Translations under genes and position numbers: made by a program
Shown: piece after piece, positions 32,301 to 43,112 of the stretch
Layout of the letters: each line of letters opens with the position of its first letter
Position numbering within the stretch: the stretch's first letter is position 1
From: Eukaryota sp. TZLM1-RC
Lineage: Eukaryota > Metamonada: BaSk clade
Length of the DNA stretch: 64,000 nt
Direction of reading: 5' to 3'
NCBI GenBank assembly: GCA_040285825.1
Contig: JAUPSS010000004.1
Span: 4,905,658 to 4,969,657, forward strand
Notes under the pieces: model-generated
Seen by the model: only the letters and a program-made list of their open reading frames with translations
Told to the model about the DNA's origin: nothing
Database searches by the model: none

Positions 32301-32929
32301 TTCATCAAAATGAGGAAGTTCGGCAGAGCCTTTATAGCGGTAATAAGAGACAACAAGGCGTTCTCGTATAACACCAGGAATATGAATATCTAGAGTAAGA
32401 CAAAGAAAGAAGAACAAACCCATGAGAAGGAGGATAACAGCAAACATGGAGAGACCTTCGGAGAGGAGCTGACGGCCTTCAATATCAGCTAGGACTCCTG
32501 AGAGGGTGTGTTGAATGAAGATACCTGTAGTAAGCTGGTGGAGGAACATGGAGAAGTCAGAGTGGTACTTTATGATGGATTCAAAGAGCTTGTAGAAACG
32601 TTCAAGCAACTGGGGTAAAGACTGGGACAGAGGCGACATACTTCCATATGGTTGGTGGGAAACTCTTCGTCAAGATCAAGAACGTCAGGGTCTTGTTTGA
32701 TTTTAAACTCGTAGTGTTCAGGTTGGTCAAGGTAAGAAAAGTCAAGAATAATGGAACCATAACGGGCTCGATCTGATTTAGTACTAAGAGTGAAGACTTC
32801 AGGAATGTTTTGTGCAAGACGCAAACATTCAGCAACAATGGCGTTGGCACGAGAGACAAGACGAAGAAGTGCCTGACCGCATGGAGAAGAAGAACGTGTG
32901 AAAGAGTGTCCGTCCTGAGAATCAGACAT
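29385..32929 (-). CDS. WASHC5: WASH complex subunit strumpellin, three exons with two mini-introns
   Basis: Exons 32929-32642, 32609-32420 and 32389-29385 give 1,160 residues; human strumpellin has 1,159. Exon 1 encodes CGQALLRLVSRANAIVAECL and DLDEEFPTNHME. Exon 2 continues LLERFYKLFESIIKYHSDF. Exon 3 resumes at DIHIPGVIRERLVVSYYRY. REIVDKHFSDNWIISFYLGH, QFLADTRGSLQRML, YAQFDLRYQLSQKTHEI and GAYGLSGLDRMFGF are conserved family blocks along the length. Strumpellin is a structural subunit of the WASH complex, which activates Arp2/3 on endosomes. Without splicing, the 30-nt second intron would add ten hydrophobic residues that mimic a membrane segment, and exon 1 would appear in a separate frame. 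The last exon has no further gap against the family. Confidence 0.93.
32390..32419 (-). other. WASHC5: 30-nt intron 2 of strumpellin gene
   Basis: Starts GTTTGT, pyrimidine-rich, ends ACTCTAG. Its removal joins LLLM to DIHIPGVIRERL, which aligns without a gap to human strumpellin. It is 30 nt and stop-free, so it does not break the frame and would be missed by ORF finding. Confidence 0.8.
32610..32641 (-). other. WASHC5: 32-nt intron 1 of strumpellin gene
   Basis: Starts GTATGT, ends TACCCCAG. Splicing joins TNHME to LLERFYKLF in register with the family. An upstream AG at 20 nt would keep the same frame and insert four residues, so the 3' site is not fully certain. Confidence 0.8.
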
Positions 32930-33249
32930 TGTCTAATAGAACAATATTGTCAGCTGGTAGAAACCAATAGAGATTACAGGGTGTTTAAGTGCAATTCGAT
33001 TTCTTTTGACATGCATACTTTCTTCAAGCATCATTCAACTTATTCCAAAAACTTTCATCCTAGTTGAGATCGTCCACAGACGTGCTAGAATCCTCGACTA
33101 ATTGACGTGAGTCAACTTTGAATTTGGACTTTGGAAAAACCACTCCACCATTTCCAATTTATATGCAATTTTTATATACAGGAAACTTTGATTGCTGTAT
33201 GTAAAAATTTTGTTAATGAAATACAACACTTTCAAATTATATCAGAACT

Positions 33250-33440
33250 AATGGGAATAATAAAAAAAACTAATGGGACTAAATACAATAAACCAAGATT
33301 TCCTTTACAAAAATTTGATCTGTTCGTTTTGTCGCCATATTCCAATTTGATAAGATAACTGAGGTAATCTATTATTTATAGTAAACTGAATTCGCGACGG
33401 CCAGCAAAAGACATTAAATCTCTTCAATGTTGTTTCTCTA
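33250..33440 (-). mobile_element. LINE fragment E, 3' end
   Basis: The 3' terminal ~190 bp of the LINE family (aactaatgggac, ccaagatttcc, gaggtaatct, aattcgcgacgg) match 21810-21960 of copy C. Truncated at ~33440. Confidence 0.6.
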
Positions 33441-33540
33441 AGCCATATCGCTTTATGTGAAATGTGAATCCAAACCTAGAATTTGGAAAATACTCATTAT
33501 TTTTTTTAACTAACTGGAATATTTATTGAGACAAAAAAAT

Positions 33541-34400
33541 CAATCTAGAATTCAATATCCTCCAAACAAGCGTCACTATTACTGAACCTACTCACAACAT
33601 AACGTTCATATTCTACACCAATAGCTAAAAGAGCCTTTGAAATCATTGTTGGAATAGACTTAAAAATGCAAAAAACAATTGTATTTAACCAGAAAGTGGA
33701 ATTCATTGTTTTACCAGTCCTATTCAGTAACACTTTTTTGAAGTTTTCAAAAAAATGCAACCCTGAAGGTCCAATATTGCCAAAAAGAGAAATTGCAAAC
33801 GGCACAAACTGATATTTCACATGTTCCACTCTACCTAACTGTGCCAAAGGTTCTTCATATTTTTTTATCTTCTTTTTTTCGGCGTTAGATAACGGCGAAT
33901 CAGCGGAATACACTAAACGAGGAGCAGAATTTTTGCAAACATCAACTGAGACAACATCTACAACATTGAGAACACCATCGATCCCTGGAGCTACTAAATC
34001 TGCCCTATTTTTACCAAAGGAATCTTCAGTTTGATCTGAAGACAGCTTACGCACTAATGGCTCAATACATGCCTCTATATTAAAACTTTTGCACATGGCA
34101 GATAATTGATCACGAACTGAGTCATGAACAATTGAGCGATAAGTTATAAAATACTTACAGTTCAAAATACTCAGTATTGTAACAATATTCACATTTCACG
34201 GAGGATGATCGATTTTGTAGATTCAGTAACAGTACTTCACAAAAGCTTTTCAATAGAAGCCGATCTGCCCTCTTGTGTTTGCAATTGTTGAAGTGATGCC
34301 GTAGGTTGGAAAAGTGTGGTTAAGATAAAGCGAATGAGGAAAAGTTGATATATTTTCTATTCATAACAAATAAGCCTTAGGGCGCCAACAGAAGCCAAAA
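33541..34400 (-). mobile_element. LINE copy O: CCHC/endonuclease region
   Basis: The 215-codon frame 34192-33545 reads LNCKYFITYRSIVHDSVRDQ, EACIEPLV, KNRADLVAPGIDGVLNVVDV, DVCK, EKKKIKKYEEPLAQLG and VPFAISLFGNIG. All endonuclease signposts are kept (R-A-D, VVDVVSVDVCK, K-K-Y, PFA-S-x-FG), and the tail CLEDIEF parallels CFDDIDF of copy A. Upstream stops separate it from thumb-like remains to ~34400. The product would lack the reverse transcriptase. Confidence 0.7.
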
Positions 34401-35369
34401 TGAGTGTCAATGAAAGACCCCACTATCTGTGTAGTACATAGTTTTGGTAATTATCCGTGCGGAAATTGATGACATACTGGAAATTTACCAAATGAATTAC
34501 CCCTCTGCTTCATGAATCATAATATGTATGAACTATTGGCAAAACCTGTTTGTTACTTGTTTGAAACATTTGTTAATGGTCAAGTTGTTTACTACTTCCC
34601 AAACATAGTATTGTGGCAAAATCTGCGAATACAAAAAGATAAACTCGAAACATAAACATTATCGAGCTAAATTGATTAGAAAACGAATGTTCATAAATTA
34701 AAAGTAAAGATTTTTAGTCAAAGTCAGGGCCAGCTCCTGCTCCATCTTAACACAACAAAAACGACAGTCATTATAAATAAAGCAATGTCTAGATAGAGTG
34801 TATAACTAATTTGTCTTCAACACTGCAGTAGGCCACGATGTCAGTGCTTGCAGGGGAGTGAAATAGTCAATAATCAGTTGTGCAATTTCTGTAATTTTTG
34901 ACCTCATAATTATGATTACTGTTAAATTTGATTGATGAAGCAATGTATGATTCAATCAAATTTCAAGGACTGGCTGAAGATTATGTAAATAATTGTCAGC
35001 TACTGATAAAAACTTTATTATTATAAATTTGGATACAATTCAGGAACTGCTCAACAGGCTACAGGTTTATAATCAGCTTATCTGATCAATTCATTCCAAC
35101 ATGATTTTTGCAATAATTTCAAGAAGCTCCAATTACCAAATTTCAAAATTTTCATGTCGAAAAACTACCAATTTTCTATATTTGTAGAATTGTGTGTCAC
35201 GAAAGAGTCAAAAAGATGCAGAGTTGTTAAATTATAAATCAAAGATCAAACTTATCATACTGTCCTTTGAAGAATATGAATTGACTGCAATCAGCAAGAT
35301 TACTCCCAAGGGAATCCGCTGGTTGTATAAACGATTCTAACGTCTCGATATCAGCATATAGTATAATAC
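34401..35369. other. Intergenic, no supported feature
   Basis: AT-rich, no ORF of note, no repeat recognised. Confidence 0.35.
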
Positions 35370-35740
35370 ATAAAACTTTCAATATCAACAACACTATTCC
35401 TCACAACATCATGTTATGATGAACAATAAGTTATTGATGGTGGACAATTCTAAGCATGACAAAAAGTGAGCTATGGTGAATTAGAGCTAAATCATTTTTC
35501 TTTTAATATCAGTTGGTCAATTAAAATACTCTGATTTAATATCATTTTTGTAACGAAAGCTTCATTGTAGGTTCATAGTCCAAATTTTCCCTTATTTTCA
35601 CAAACACGCTTTTCCAGTAGCAATGAATGAATCCAGTAGCAATTGATCTAGAACAGCCGAGCTTATCATTTATTTCAAAACAATTATTTTCATACATTCC
35701 AGTCAGCCGTTTTTGCAATGTTCAAAACGTGCAAAATCAA
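35370..35740 (-). mobile_element. LINE fragment L
   Basis: Homologous to 22340-22710 of copy C (catcatgtta, aacaataagttattga, cattttcttttaatatca, catacattccagtcagccg). It covers the CCHC motif and the segment before it, with many stops. Confidence 0.6.
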
Positions 35741-36744
35741 AAGTGGTTCAACTAATTTGTTGTCAGTATTAATACCATTCAATGATTTTGAATTTGTAAT
35801 ATAGAAGGACTGTATAAAAGAGGTTCAAAGGGGTCGTTTTACTTCACTGGATAATGACAAAATAGAATCCGTGAAATACCAATTGCAATGAGGAATGATT
35901 CTCCACATTTTGAGTTAATTTTTCGAAATTGTGTCAAAATAAAAATGGAATATGGAAAGAGGAATGGATTTTACTTTACCATTATTGAATAGGTTTCATC
36001 AATAAAAAAATATTTCTTATAAACGATCAACATGAACTACTGTGCTTGCAATACCACCGCTCCTGGTGGTTTTTTATCATTTTTCTCCATCACGAGCTGA
36101 ACGAGCATTTGAGAGCTTGAAATGGTAATTGTTCACGGTTGTTTTCCATTTTGAACTTTGGATTGAGTAATCCTTTTAACAAAGATATGCAACTAGTAGC
36201 AACTCCATTTCCAGCTGATTCTTCAAACGTTTCTGTTTAGATCTATCGTGTATTGCAAAAAATATGACACAACCTAGCAGGTCCAGATTAACATAATGAG
36301 CACACAGGAAACAATAGTTTAGATCCATCAAGCACTGTCTAACAACTTTTCCATCAACAAAGGTTATCAGCAATAGATAATACATTCAAGGAAGAATATA
36401 TTGCAAATTTAATAATTTTGGGAGGTAAATTAACTGACCTGGACAGCCAATGATGATCTGTGTTCATATTTTCTCAGTTTAATATAGCATTGTTCATTGA
36501 AGATTGTGCTTTTCACTTCATGAATGTGTCGACTTCTCTTTAAATTTCATCATTTTTATCTTTGGACATAATTTTTGTCACGAATTTGGGTATTATCAAT
36601 CGATATATTTCTTCAACAAACAGAAAATATTTCTCCTGTGGATTAAATCTCAGTTTGAAGTTAAATCATCTTTGTTTAAATTTTTCAAATAAATTTCTCA
36701 AATCAGGATCAATCGAAATCTGCAAAATGTGTTGGAATTTGACA
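35741..36744. other. Intergenic, mostly unassigned
   Basis: No gene. At 36053-36075 a 6-bp stem (ACCACC/GGTGGT) with a 6-nt loop is followed by a T-run, formally like an intrinsic terminator. In a eukaryote this is more likely chance or a Pol III-type signal. The stretch probably also holds eroded continuation of the LINE fragment at 36745. Confidence 0.3.
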
Positions 36745-36900
36745 TTTGTTTTATATTAAGGTAAGATCAGAAAAACCAAAACCACCCTTGAATTTGGGAA
36801 CACAAAAATAATCCACATTTGCAGTTCTAGTGACACCTAGCCATGATTTCAACGTTCTATTCACCAGTGAGGTCTATCAATACCAAAAATCATTAGTTTT
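36745..36900 (-). mobile_element. Second LINE type: RT thumb fragment
   Basis: Read leftwards: NRTLKSWLGVTRTANVDYF, then after a one-base shift PKFKGGFGFSDLT. W-L-G followed by a P-K...GG-x-GF-D-L block is the usual thumb/connection of LINE reverse transcriptases. It is not closely similar to copy C, so it is probably another lineage. Only ~150 bp is recognisable, just upstream of the SDR gene. Confidence 0.4.
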
Positions 36901-36975
36901 GCATTTTCTGCAATTTTTGACCTGCCATCTCTTCAAATTTCTTGAACAACAATAGTTACATATAACATTCCAAAC

Positions 36976-37786
36976 ATGCTGACCGACAACACTTCGACTG
37001 TTTGCAACTATCTATCACTGCTTACAGCAGGATGTTTTTGATCTTTCTGGACACACCGCCGTAATCACTGGCGCAAGTTCCGGTATTGGTGTTCAAATGG
37101 CTATGGCCATGGCCAAAAAAGGAGCCGACGTAGCTCTCCTTGCTCGCAGAGAGGGTAAACTAGAAGCTATTGCTGCTGAAATCCGCAAGATTGGTGTCAA
37201 ATGTGAACCCTACAAGTGTGATGTCACTTCCACTGAGATGGTCAACGAAGTAGCTAAAAAGATTAAGGAAGATTTCGGCACTGTTCACATCCTCGTCAAC
37301 AACGCTGGTGGCTTAGCAGGATCGACTTGTGTAGACACTTCTGACAATGACTGGAACTTTTTGAATGATTTGAATATCAACTCTGTTTTCAAAGTCTGTC
37401 GTGCATTTGCCCCAATGATGATTGAGCAGAAGTATGGACGTGTTGTAAACATTGCCTCTATTGCTGGTCTTGTTGGTGGTGCCGCTTCTCTTGCCTACCA
37501 TACCACCAAAGGTGCTGTTGTAAATATGACTCGTTCTTTGGCTGCAGAGTGGGCCGAACATAACGTAACTGCCAATGCTATCTGTCCTGGACCTTTCCTA
37601 TCTGAGCTTACTGAACCTCTCCTTGAACAGGAAGAAATTAAGGCGTCTTTCAACGCTAAGATTCCTATGAAGCGAATTGGTGAAGAGGGTGAGCTGGATA
37701 CCTCCATTTTATTCTTTACCTCAAAAAAGAGCGGATATGTCACAGGTGTTTCAGTACCTGTTGATGGTGGTTGGTGTGCAGTCTAG
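36976..37786 (+). CDS. Short-chain dehydrogenase/reductase with 28-nt intron
   Basis: Exon 1 36976-36999, exon 2 37028-37786; 261 residues. After splicing, the N-terminus MLTDNTSTQDVFDLSGHTAV leads straight into the Rossmann motif TGASSGIG. NNAGG follows, then the catalytic Ser segment NIASIAGLVGG, Y-H-T-T-K (YxxxK) and the ANAICPG loop. It belongs to the classical SDR type near 3-oxoacyl-ACP reductase and gluconate 5-dehydrogenase; length is typical (about 250). Acidic/basic residues after the glycine motif (ALLARREGK) suggest NADP, but substrate cannot be deduced. Without the intron the Rossmann glycine motif would be cut off from any ATG. It is flanked by LINE debris on both sides. Confidence 0.85.
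37000..37027 (+). other. 28-nt intron of SDR gene
   Basis: Starts GTTTGC, ends CTTACAG. It is not a multiple of three, so it must be removed to connect ATG 36976 with the TGASSGIG frame. A second AG three bases later would give a 31-nt intron and delete one Gln. Confidence 0.75.
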
Positions 37787-38026
37787 TTTGTTTATTGATT
37801 GTAAAGTTGTATATATTATATTATATTATGTTGGTTGTCATTTATTTGAACGGGGGTCCTATGGAGCTACCTGTGACTGGGTTGTTAATCAAAAGCTGGC
37901 TCAGTTACAAGTAATCAACAAATAATCCCTTCGATAATCGCAATACACATTAGGCAATAATCTATGCATAAAGAATTATTGTTATCTAGAATTTTAAACC
38001 ACCACAATAAACAAGATGAGCTCAGA
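37787..38026. other. SDR 3' flank
   Basis: Nothing recognised; TATA-repeats follow the stop codon. Confidence 0.3.
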
Positions 38027-38145
38027 CTTATGGGACGAAATTCAGTGAACCCAGATTTCTTGCGTCAAATCATTGTCTGCTTGTTTACTTGTTAATACTT
38101 CTCTTATTCATTAACAAAACCAAGGGGTTCTATTTGTTATGGTGA
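38027..38145 (-). mobile_element. LINE fragment F, 3' end
   Basis: acttatgggacgaaattcagtgaaccc and the following bases match the LINE 3' terminus (21810-21930). It breaks off at ~38145, where homologous sequence continues in the opposite orientation (fragment G). Confidence 0.55.
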
Positions 38146-38149
38146 TTTG

Positions 38150-38760
38150 AATTTAATAGCACAATTCGTCATTTGGGTTCCTTTTAAGGAAATATTGATG
38201 GAGTTGCTAAAGAATTGTTTAATAGGTTGAATTTAATTTACGAGAAAATTGACCAAATGATGCATTTGGATGTACAAAAACATGTCAAATTTACCATAAT
38301 AGGACTTTGTTTTAATTCCAATTTTAATCATATAATTCGATCGACAAATCCTGTTTTTCACTAGGCCTTTGGCCCAAAAGTTTAATGAATTACGTCCAAA
38401 AGTCTTGTCACAATTATTAGGAAATGTAAAATGTCCCAAATTCCAGATCATGCCTTTTTGTCAAAATTTCAAGTTTTCTATCATTTCAGGGGATACTTCC
38501 TTAACACTAGCTGAAAAACACTTCACCAAATACTGGGAAATAAACAATCAAGTGCGTTTTCAAGGTCACTTAAAAAGTGACTGTTTGACACAATTGAGCA
38601 AATCAATATCATTTAGCCAGCGGATACAAAATATAATTCAAAAACTGCTTTATTCTTGGCTGGTTGAACCCAACAGTGCTTTGGTGCTTTGTGGTTTTTT
38701 TAAAGAGTTACAAATGTATTATAATCTAATTTTGCAACAACAGATTCATTTCTGACATTA
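38150..38760 (+). mobile_element. LINE fragment G, inverted RT segment
   Basis: Plus-strand frames give RHLGSF, then LFNRLNLIYEKIDQMMHLDV, HVKFTIIGLCFNSNFNHIIR and STNPV. These match RHLGSFFG, RLNSISDKIDRMMNLDIQ and FTIIRLCFSSNFNHIFR of copy C at about 70-80 % by eye. With fragment F it forms the arrangement of a 5'-inverted LINE insertion. Confidence 0.65.
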
Positions 38761-40049
38761 ATTCAAATATGAGTTTTTATTAATAGAATTTAATGATTCA
38801 AAGGCAACGCGAAGACTTTTACCTCATATACCCCCTCATAAAACAGTTTCGTGGCCCCAAAGTCTAAGTGTGTCTAATAATGATGATAGCGATGTTGGTT
38901 AGCGATTCAGGTCACCTAGTCAATGTTTTGTCTAGATCATCTCCGTTGTACATTGGACTTCCATTGTTTCTCTCCTTGTTTGATATCTTCTCAACACGTC
39001 TTCAATTTCCCGATCGATCGAATGATCTGCTTCTACATGCTTCTTGAAGTCACTCGTCTTTACTTGTTTTACAAAAATTACTTTCTTCAGGTACGTCCAC
39101 TCTTCACTCTCCTTTGCCATCCGTCCCTTCTCCCTGATCAACTTTCTTCTCAACATTTTTCATTCTTGACCTATTCACTTCAGTTTGTGTTGGTTTCTTT
39201 TTTGGATGCTCCTTAAAATGGTTTTATGATGCGTTTATAACTGTTGAGCAAACTTTTCCGATCGATCGGAGCTTGTTTCTGTAACGGGTTTTTGGATATT
39301 TATATCTGTCTGTCATTTTGGATCTATTTCAAGTTTTGATTATCGTAAGTGTAGCCTGATCCCACGCATTTTCAGTATTTGAGGTTCTTCAAACTGCGAG
39401 TGTTTGCAATTAAATATTTATTTCATGGAAAGTATTTTTCACCACAATTTATTTGTTTGTTTCAAAAAGCTATTCACCTTACTGATTCTACCTTTTCAGG
39501 GGTTTTCAGTCAATGTGTTACATCGACCACTTAAAGATATCCGATTTGGATTTGGTTTCATTTTTTCCATTTGAATTCAATCTTCTTCAATATCGACTTG
39601 ACTACATCATTTTATTTTATTTTCTGTTCTTAAATTTTCAAATATTTGATGTTGATGATTTCTGATTTGTTACATTCAATTATTGTATTCTAGAGTTTTT
39701 CAGTCATCATTTACGAGGATTTTTTTAATTTGACTGCTGTATTTGTTGCATTTTTCAAGCATTTTTCAAGCATTTTTCAAGCATTTTGGCTTTTCCTATA
39801 TTTCGTTTACAAAATTTAACTAGTGTCTCTACCAAATATTGAGAGTAATTCTCTTTATTTAGTGTCTCTATTTATAAATACATAAACGACTGAGTAATCA
39901 TCAATCATTCTGTTTTTACTGTTTGAAATCGATTACGGTCAAGAAAGATCCGATTACGTTTTTCTATATAGTCTACATGTATTCTTGGATTTTTGCGAAT
40001 TACCTTTCATCATTTTAGAACCAAAGGGACTACAGTCTTCAGCATATTT
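38761..40049. other. Repeat-poor flank of the transposon nest
   Basis: No identified gene. A minus-strand 74-codon frame (39156-38932, basic and acidic, ending TTEMI) is of unknown meaning. Palindromic GATCGATC cores occur at 39011-39020 and 39258-39269. Pyrimidine-rich stretches follow. Confidence 0.3.
39748..39787. repeat. 11-bp tandem repeat, 3.6 copies
   Basis: Three perfect copies of GCATTTTTCAA and a partial fourth. Confidence 0.85.
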
Positions 40050-40720
40050 GAGTTAATGTTTCATCCTCGTTCAGTACGTAGTCTCAAAGCTTGTAATACA
40101 TCTCTTCCAATCAGAGATTTGTTGATGCCAGTTATAATCTCGCCCTCATTGTTTAAAAACACTTGAGTGGCCAAGCTACCCACATTTAGAGCAAGAACAC
40201 CACTTGCACATCCCAGGGTCGTGGAGCGAATACCGTTTGCCGATAAGTATTCGACAGTCTTATTGTGATAAACTGTCATATTACATTTAGAGGCTAAATT
40301 CATTGATTATGCTCAAAATGCAGCTCCATTATCAATTTCGCCCTGTACTTCCACGTTACTTATGGTGCAAGTTAACCAGAGTTCCCCGTTAGAACTTGCT
40401 TGGTTATCTGCTACTCTGGACAGTCTAACACTGTGGATAGAACCCAGAAGATTGGATGACTCCCTCAATCTCTTTAATGGATTTAGGTGTTTATGATTCA
40501 AATCAATTTTGCCCATTTTGTAAATGGCATTGGTCGAATTATATGTAAGGTTTAAAGATGAATATTCATCTGATTTATTATTACTACTGCGTTTTCTATC
40601 ACGTTTCCCACCTCCCTGACGCTTCTTAGAACCCGGTCTTCCCACTATTTTAAAATCTTTCTCTTCAGGATGTTTATTGGTTTTGCATAAGCTACACCAT
40701 TACTCTGAAGCGTTGGGTCG
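40050..40720 (-). pseudogene. Ty3/gypsy remnant 2: zinc knuckle and protease
   Basis: Inverted relative to the main gypsy element, it matches that element's 47690-48360 closely (GRPGSKKRQGG, NPLKRLRESSN, SNGELWLTC, VQGEIDNGAAF, MNLASKCNMTV, GIRSTTL). The knuckle region has an in-frame TAA in place of CAA, and the last Cys of the knuckle is lost (K-D-F for K-C-F). The protease keeps D-N-G-A. It stops at ~40050 before the reverse transcriptase. Confidence 0.75.
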
Positions 40721-40806
40721 ACTACTTACTCTAGGGTTCTTTAAAGGACCTTTTGACTGGCTTCGTCCTCTTTGCGCAGGAGCATGAGTACCGAAAGCTG
40801 TTCTAA

Positions 40807-41049
40807 TCAGGTTAATTTAATGTCTTTGACTGAGGATTCAAGGCTGTTGACCTTATTAACAAATACGTTACCTAAATCGTAAATCGCATCGCCCAGTTTC
40901 TCGTTACTAGAATTAAACTTGCCAATCCAAATGATATATGTATTCATCAATATGCTGTTAATTTTGTCGTTAATGGTTTCAAGAAATCTCTTGGCTCGGT
41001 AGATGACTGACGGATTACCATTCGTTCTGGGCAGCAACCGAAAATTCAC
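40807..41049 (-). other. Unassigned 80-codon ORF next to gypsy remnant 2
   Basis: It has a helical, Lys/Asn-rich composition (FLETINDKINSILMNTYIIW). It may be part of the gag of the same remnant, but no similarity to gag of the main element is seen. Confidence 0.2.
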
Positions 41050-41269
41050 AATATTTCTTTCTTGGCCATTTTGTCTTTTGACAATAAATATATTGTTGAA
41101 CCCAGTATTGTATTGTATTGTTGAAATATTGTAAAAGACAACATTAAATACTCAATAAATAACTTTTAAGAAATGTTAAACAAACTATATGTACTAACAA
41201 ACCTAAATCATTAACAAATTGATCAGATTCCATTTCTCATCGACTGGTTCCGTTTTCTGACATGATAAT

Positions 41270-41640
41270 CTCAACCGTTTTTTTGTTTCAACAATGTAAA
41301 TTGTAATGTAGCAACAATTGTTTCTCCAAACTGTCCGAAGTCAAGTTGGGATGATCTTCCACTGTCGTTTCGGCTCTGATGAACAATCTTTCTACATCAT
41401 TGCTGGTTGCTGGAATCCAAGTCAGATCGATGTACAGATCTTGCATTCCATCAGAGTCTTCCTTCCGTTTCACCCTTTCTTCAAATACGAGTACAAATTC
41501 TTCGTCTACGTTTGAAGGTCGTTATTTCAAAAAGCACCACAAAGCACGAAAATGAGTCCAATCTTCTCTGGAATCATTGCTGCAGTAATTTTAACCACAT
41601 TATTGTAACATAGCCTGAAGTACTTTCACAGTGTTGGTTC
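41270..41640 (-). mobile_element. hAT-2 remnant (C-terminal dimerisation domain)
   Basis: The minus frame 41473-41288 reads TWIPATSNDVERLFIRAETT, NLTSDSLEKQLLLHYN, the hATC pattern (P-x-S-x-x-x-E-R-x-F, then ...LxLxxN). Only the transposase tail remains. Confidence 0.5.
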
Positions 41641-42129
41641 TGAAATTGGAGATAAAGATAAATATTGTTGAAGAGTATTGCGATAGCCCTCATTGGACAT
41701 GGTCGTTACACTTTGTACCATTCTTGTTAATCACAACACATTTCTATTTGTGATGACAATCACAATCACAACTGATAGGATAATTATTACCTGTGTTAGT
41801 GGGTGCAAGCTTCAAATTGCGGGGTGCACCTGTAGGGTACATTAGATAATAGCAATGTTCTGTGGTGCGACCGGTGTGACAAATTTTTCAGTCAGAGCGC
41901 ACCCAATTATACACATAACTTACGTGAGCTATATACATACCTTGTTGAACAAGAATGTACGTATACAAGTATATAAAGAAGTAGAGTATATACGATATAT
42001 TGTATACTTCAATATACTTCCATGTGACCTTAAAGTTCTAAAAAAAGATCAACCTTACTTACTTTATGCCATACATTACAAACAGAAGTAAAGGCATCAA
42101 ACCTTCTGTCACTGAAATAAAACTAGTCA
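41641..42129. other. Intergenic within transposon nest
   Basis: TATA-rich; no feature identified. Confidence 0.3.
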
Positions 42130-42480
42130 AACAAATTGATGTCATACACTGATTCAATAATCCACTCATCTGGTACTTCTTCTATAATTTCTTCTGTTTC
42201 ACTATCTCTACAACTTACAACATATTCTTCATCATTCGATGAACGATTGTCGTCCATTGGATTCGTTGATTCCTTGGTATGTAACTGCATACACCTTGAT
42301 AACCAACTGACTATTGTGCTTAAAGAAGATAAGTTACTTCAAGCGTTCTGTTGTCAGACGATTTCGTGTACTTGTGTGAATATGTTCATTATTCGACCAA
42401 TTACGTTCTCAGGATGATGCAGACGCCACTTGCGCCAATAATCGTTGAGAAACGTATTGATGTTCAGGAATCAGTGATCC
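42130..42480 (-). mobile_element. hAT-4 remnant
   Basis: The minus strand reads ERNWSNNEHIHTSTRNRLTT followed by ERL, a stop and LIFFKHN. This is the E-R-x-W-S...H...RNRL...ER...L...N block of hAT tails. It continues in another frame with an acidic C-terminus (EEIIEEVPDEWI). Fragment only. Confidence 0.5.
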
Positions 42481-42523
42481 ATAGGTACACCACATTTATA
42501 TCTAGACTTGTCATTCGATTCGT

Positions 42524-42543
42524 CGTGACGTGACGTGACGTGA
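42524..42543. repeat. CGTGA x4 microsatellite
   Basis: Four perfect tandem copies. Confidence 0.8.
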
Positions 42544-42649
42544 TCCGTCGTTCGACAGATATCTAAACTCCTTCTAAAAATGTACTATTTGATGTTGAAG
42601 ATAACAAAAGTTATCTTTATTGTTCTACTACAAGATACATATAAACTAC

Positions 42650-43098
42650 AAAGGGAACTAAACCCATAATTCAAAATCTTTACACATACTGTCCTGGTTT
42701 TCTCCTTCCACCATCAGCACTGGTCCATCACTACTATATGATAATGCAACAGAATTGACATCTTCAACAGGCTTCTTCTTCCAAGATTTTAAGCATAACA
42801 CAGCTTGTACACTTTCTGTAGACAACAAAGATCTCCTTTTGTTCACAACCAGTCCGGCGTTGGCAAAAAGTTGCCCACACAGAACAGACGTTGCTCGGGC
42901 AGACATCACATCTAGAGCCAAATGAGCTAACTTGGGGTATCTGTTCAGGTTCTTCCACCAAAAGTTATTTAGATCGACGTTGGATCCTTCAACTTTTATC
43001 ACTGGTTCAGTGATGTAGAGGCTCAATTCATTATCCTCTTCCATTTGTTGGCCACTATTGCTCCCATTTTCACCACCACTATCGTTCATCAGCTCCAC
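42650..43098 (-). mobile_element. hAT-3 remnant (hATC domain)
   Basis: The 146-codon frame contains NNFWWKNLNRYPKLAHLALD, SARATSVLCGQLFANAG, RRSLLSTESVQAVLCLKSW. This parallels hAT-1 (CERLFSLAG, SVRAVLCLRSW). The conserved Glu of E-R-L-F is replaced by Gly. It ends 15 bp before the gag start of the gypsy element, so the gypsy element has no room for a 5' LTR. Confidence 0.65.
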
Positions 43099-43112
43099 TC
43101 AAGCTGAAGATA

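Noticed and set aside
32380-32460. Transmembrane segment near the N-terminus of strumpellin
   Set aside because: The hydrophobic run is created by reading through the 30-nt intron; family alignment has no insertion there.
38932-39156. Minus-strand 74-codon ORF as a gene
   Set aside because: No start context, neighbouring frames full of stops, no motif; left as unexplained sequence.
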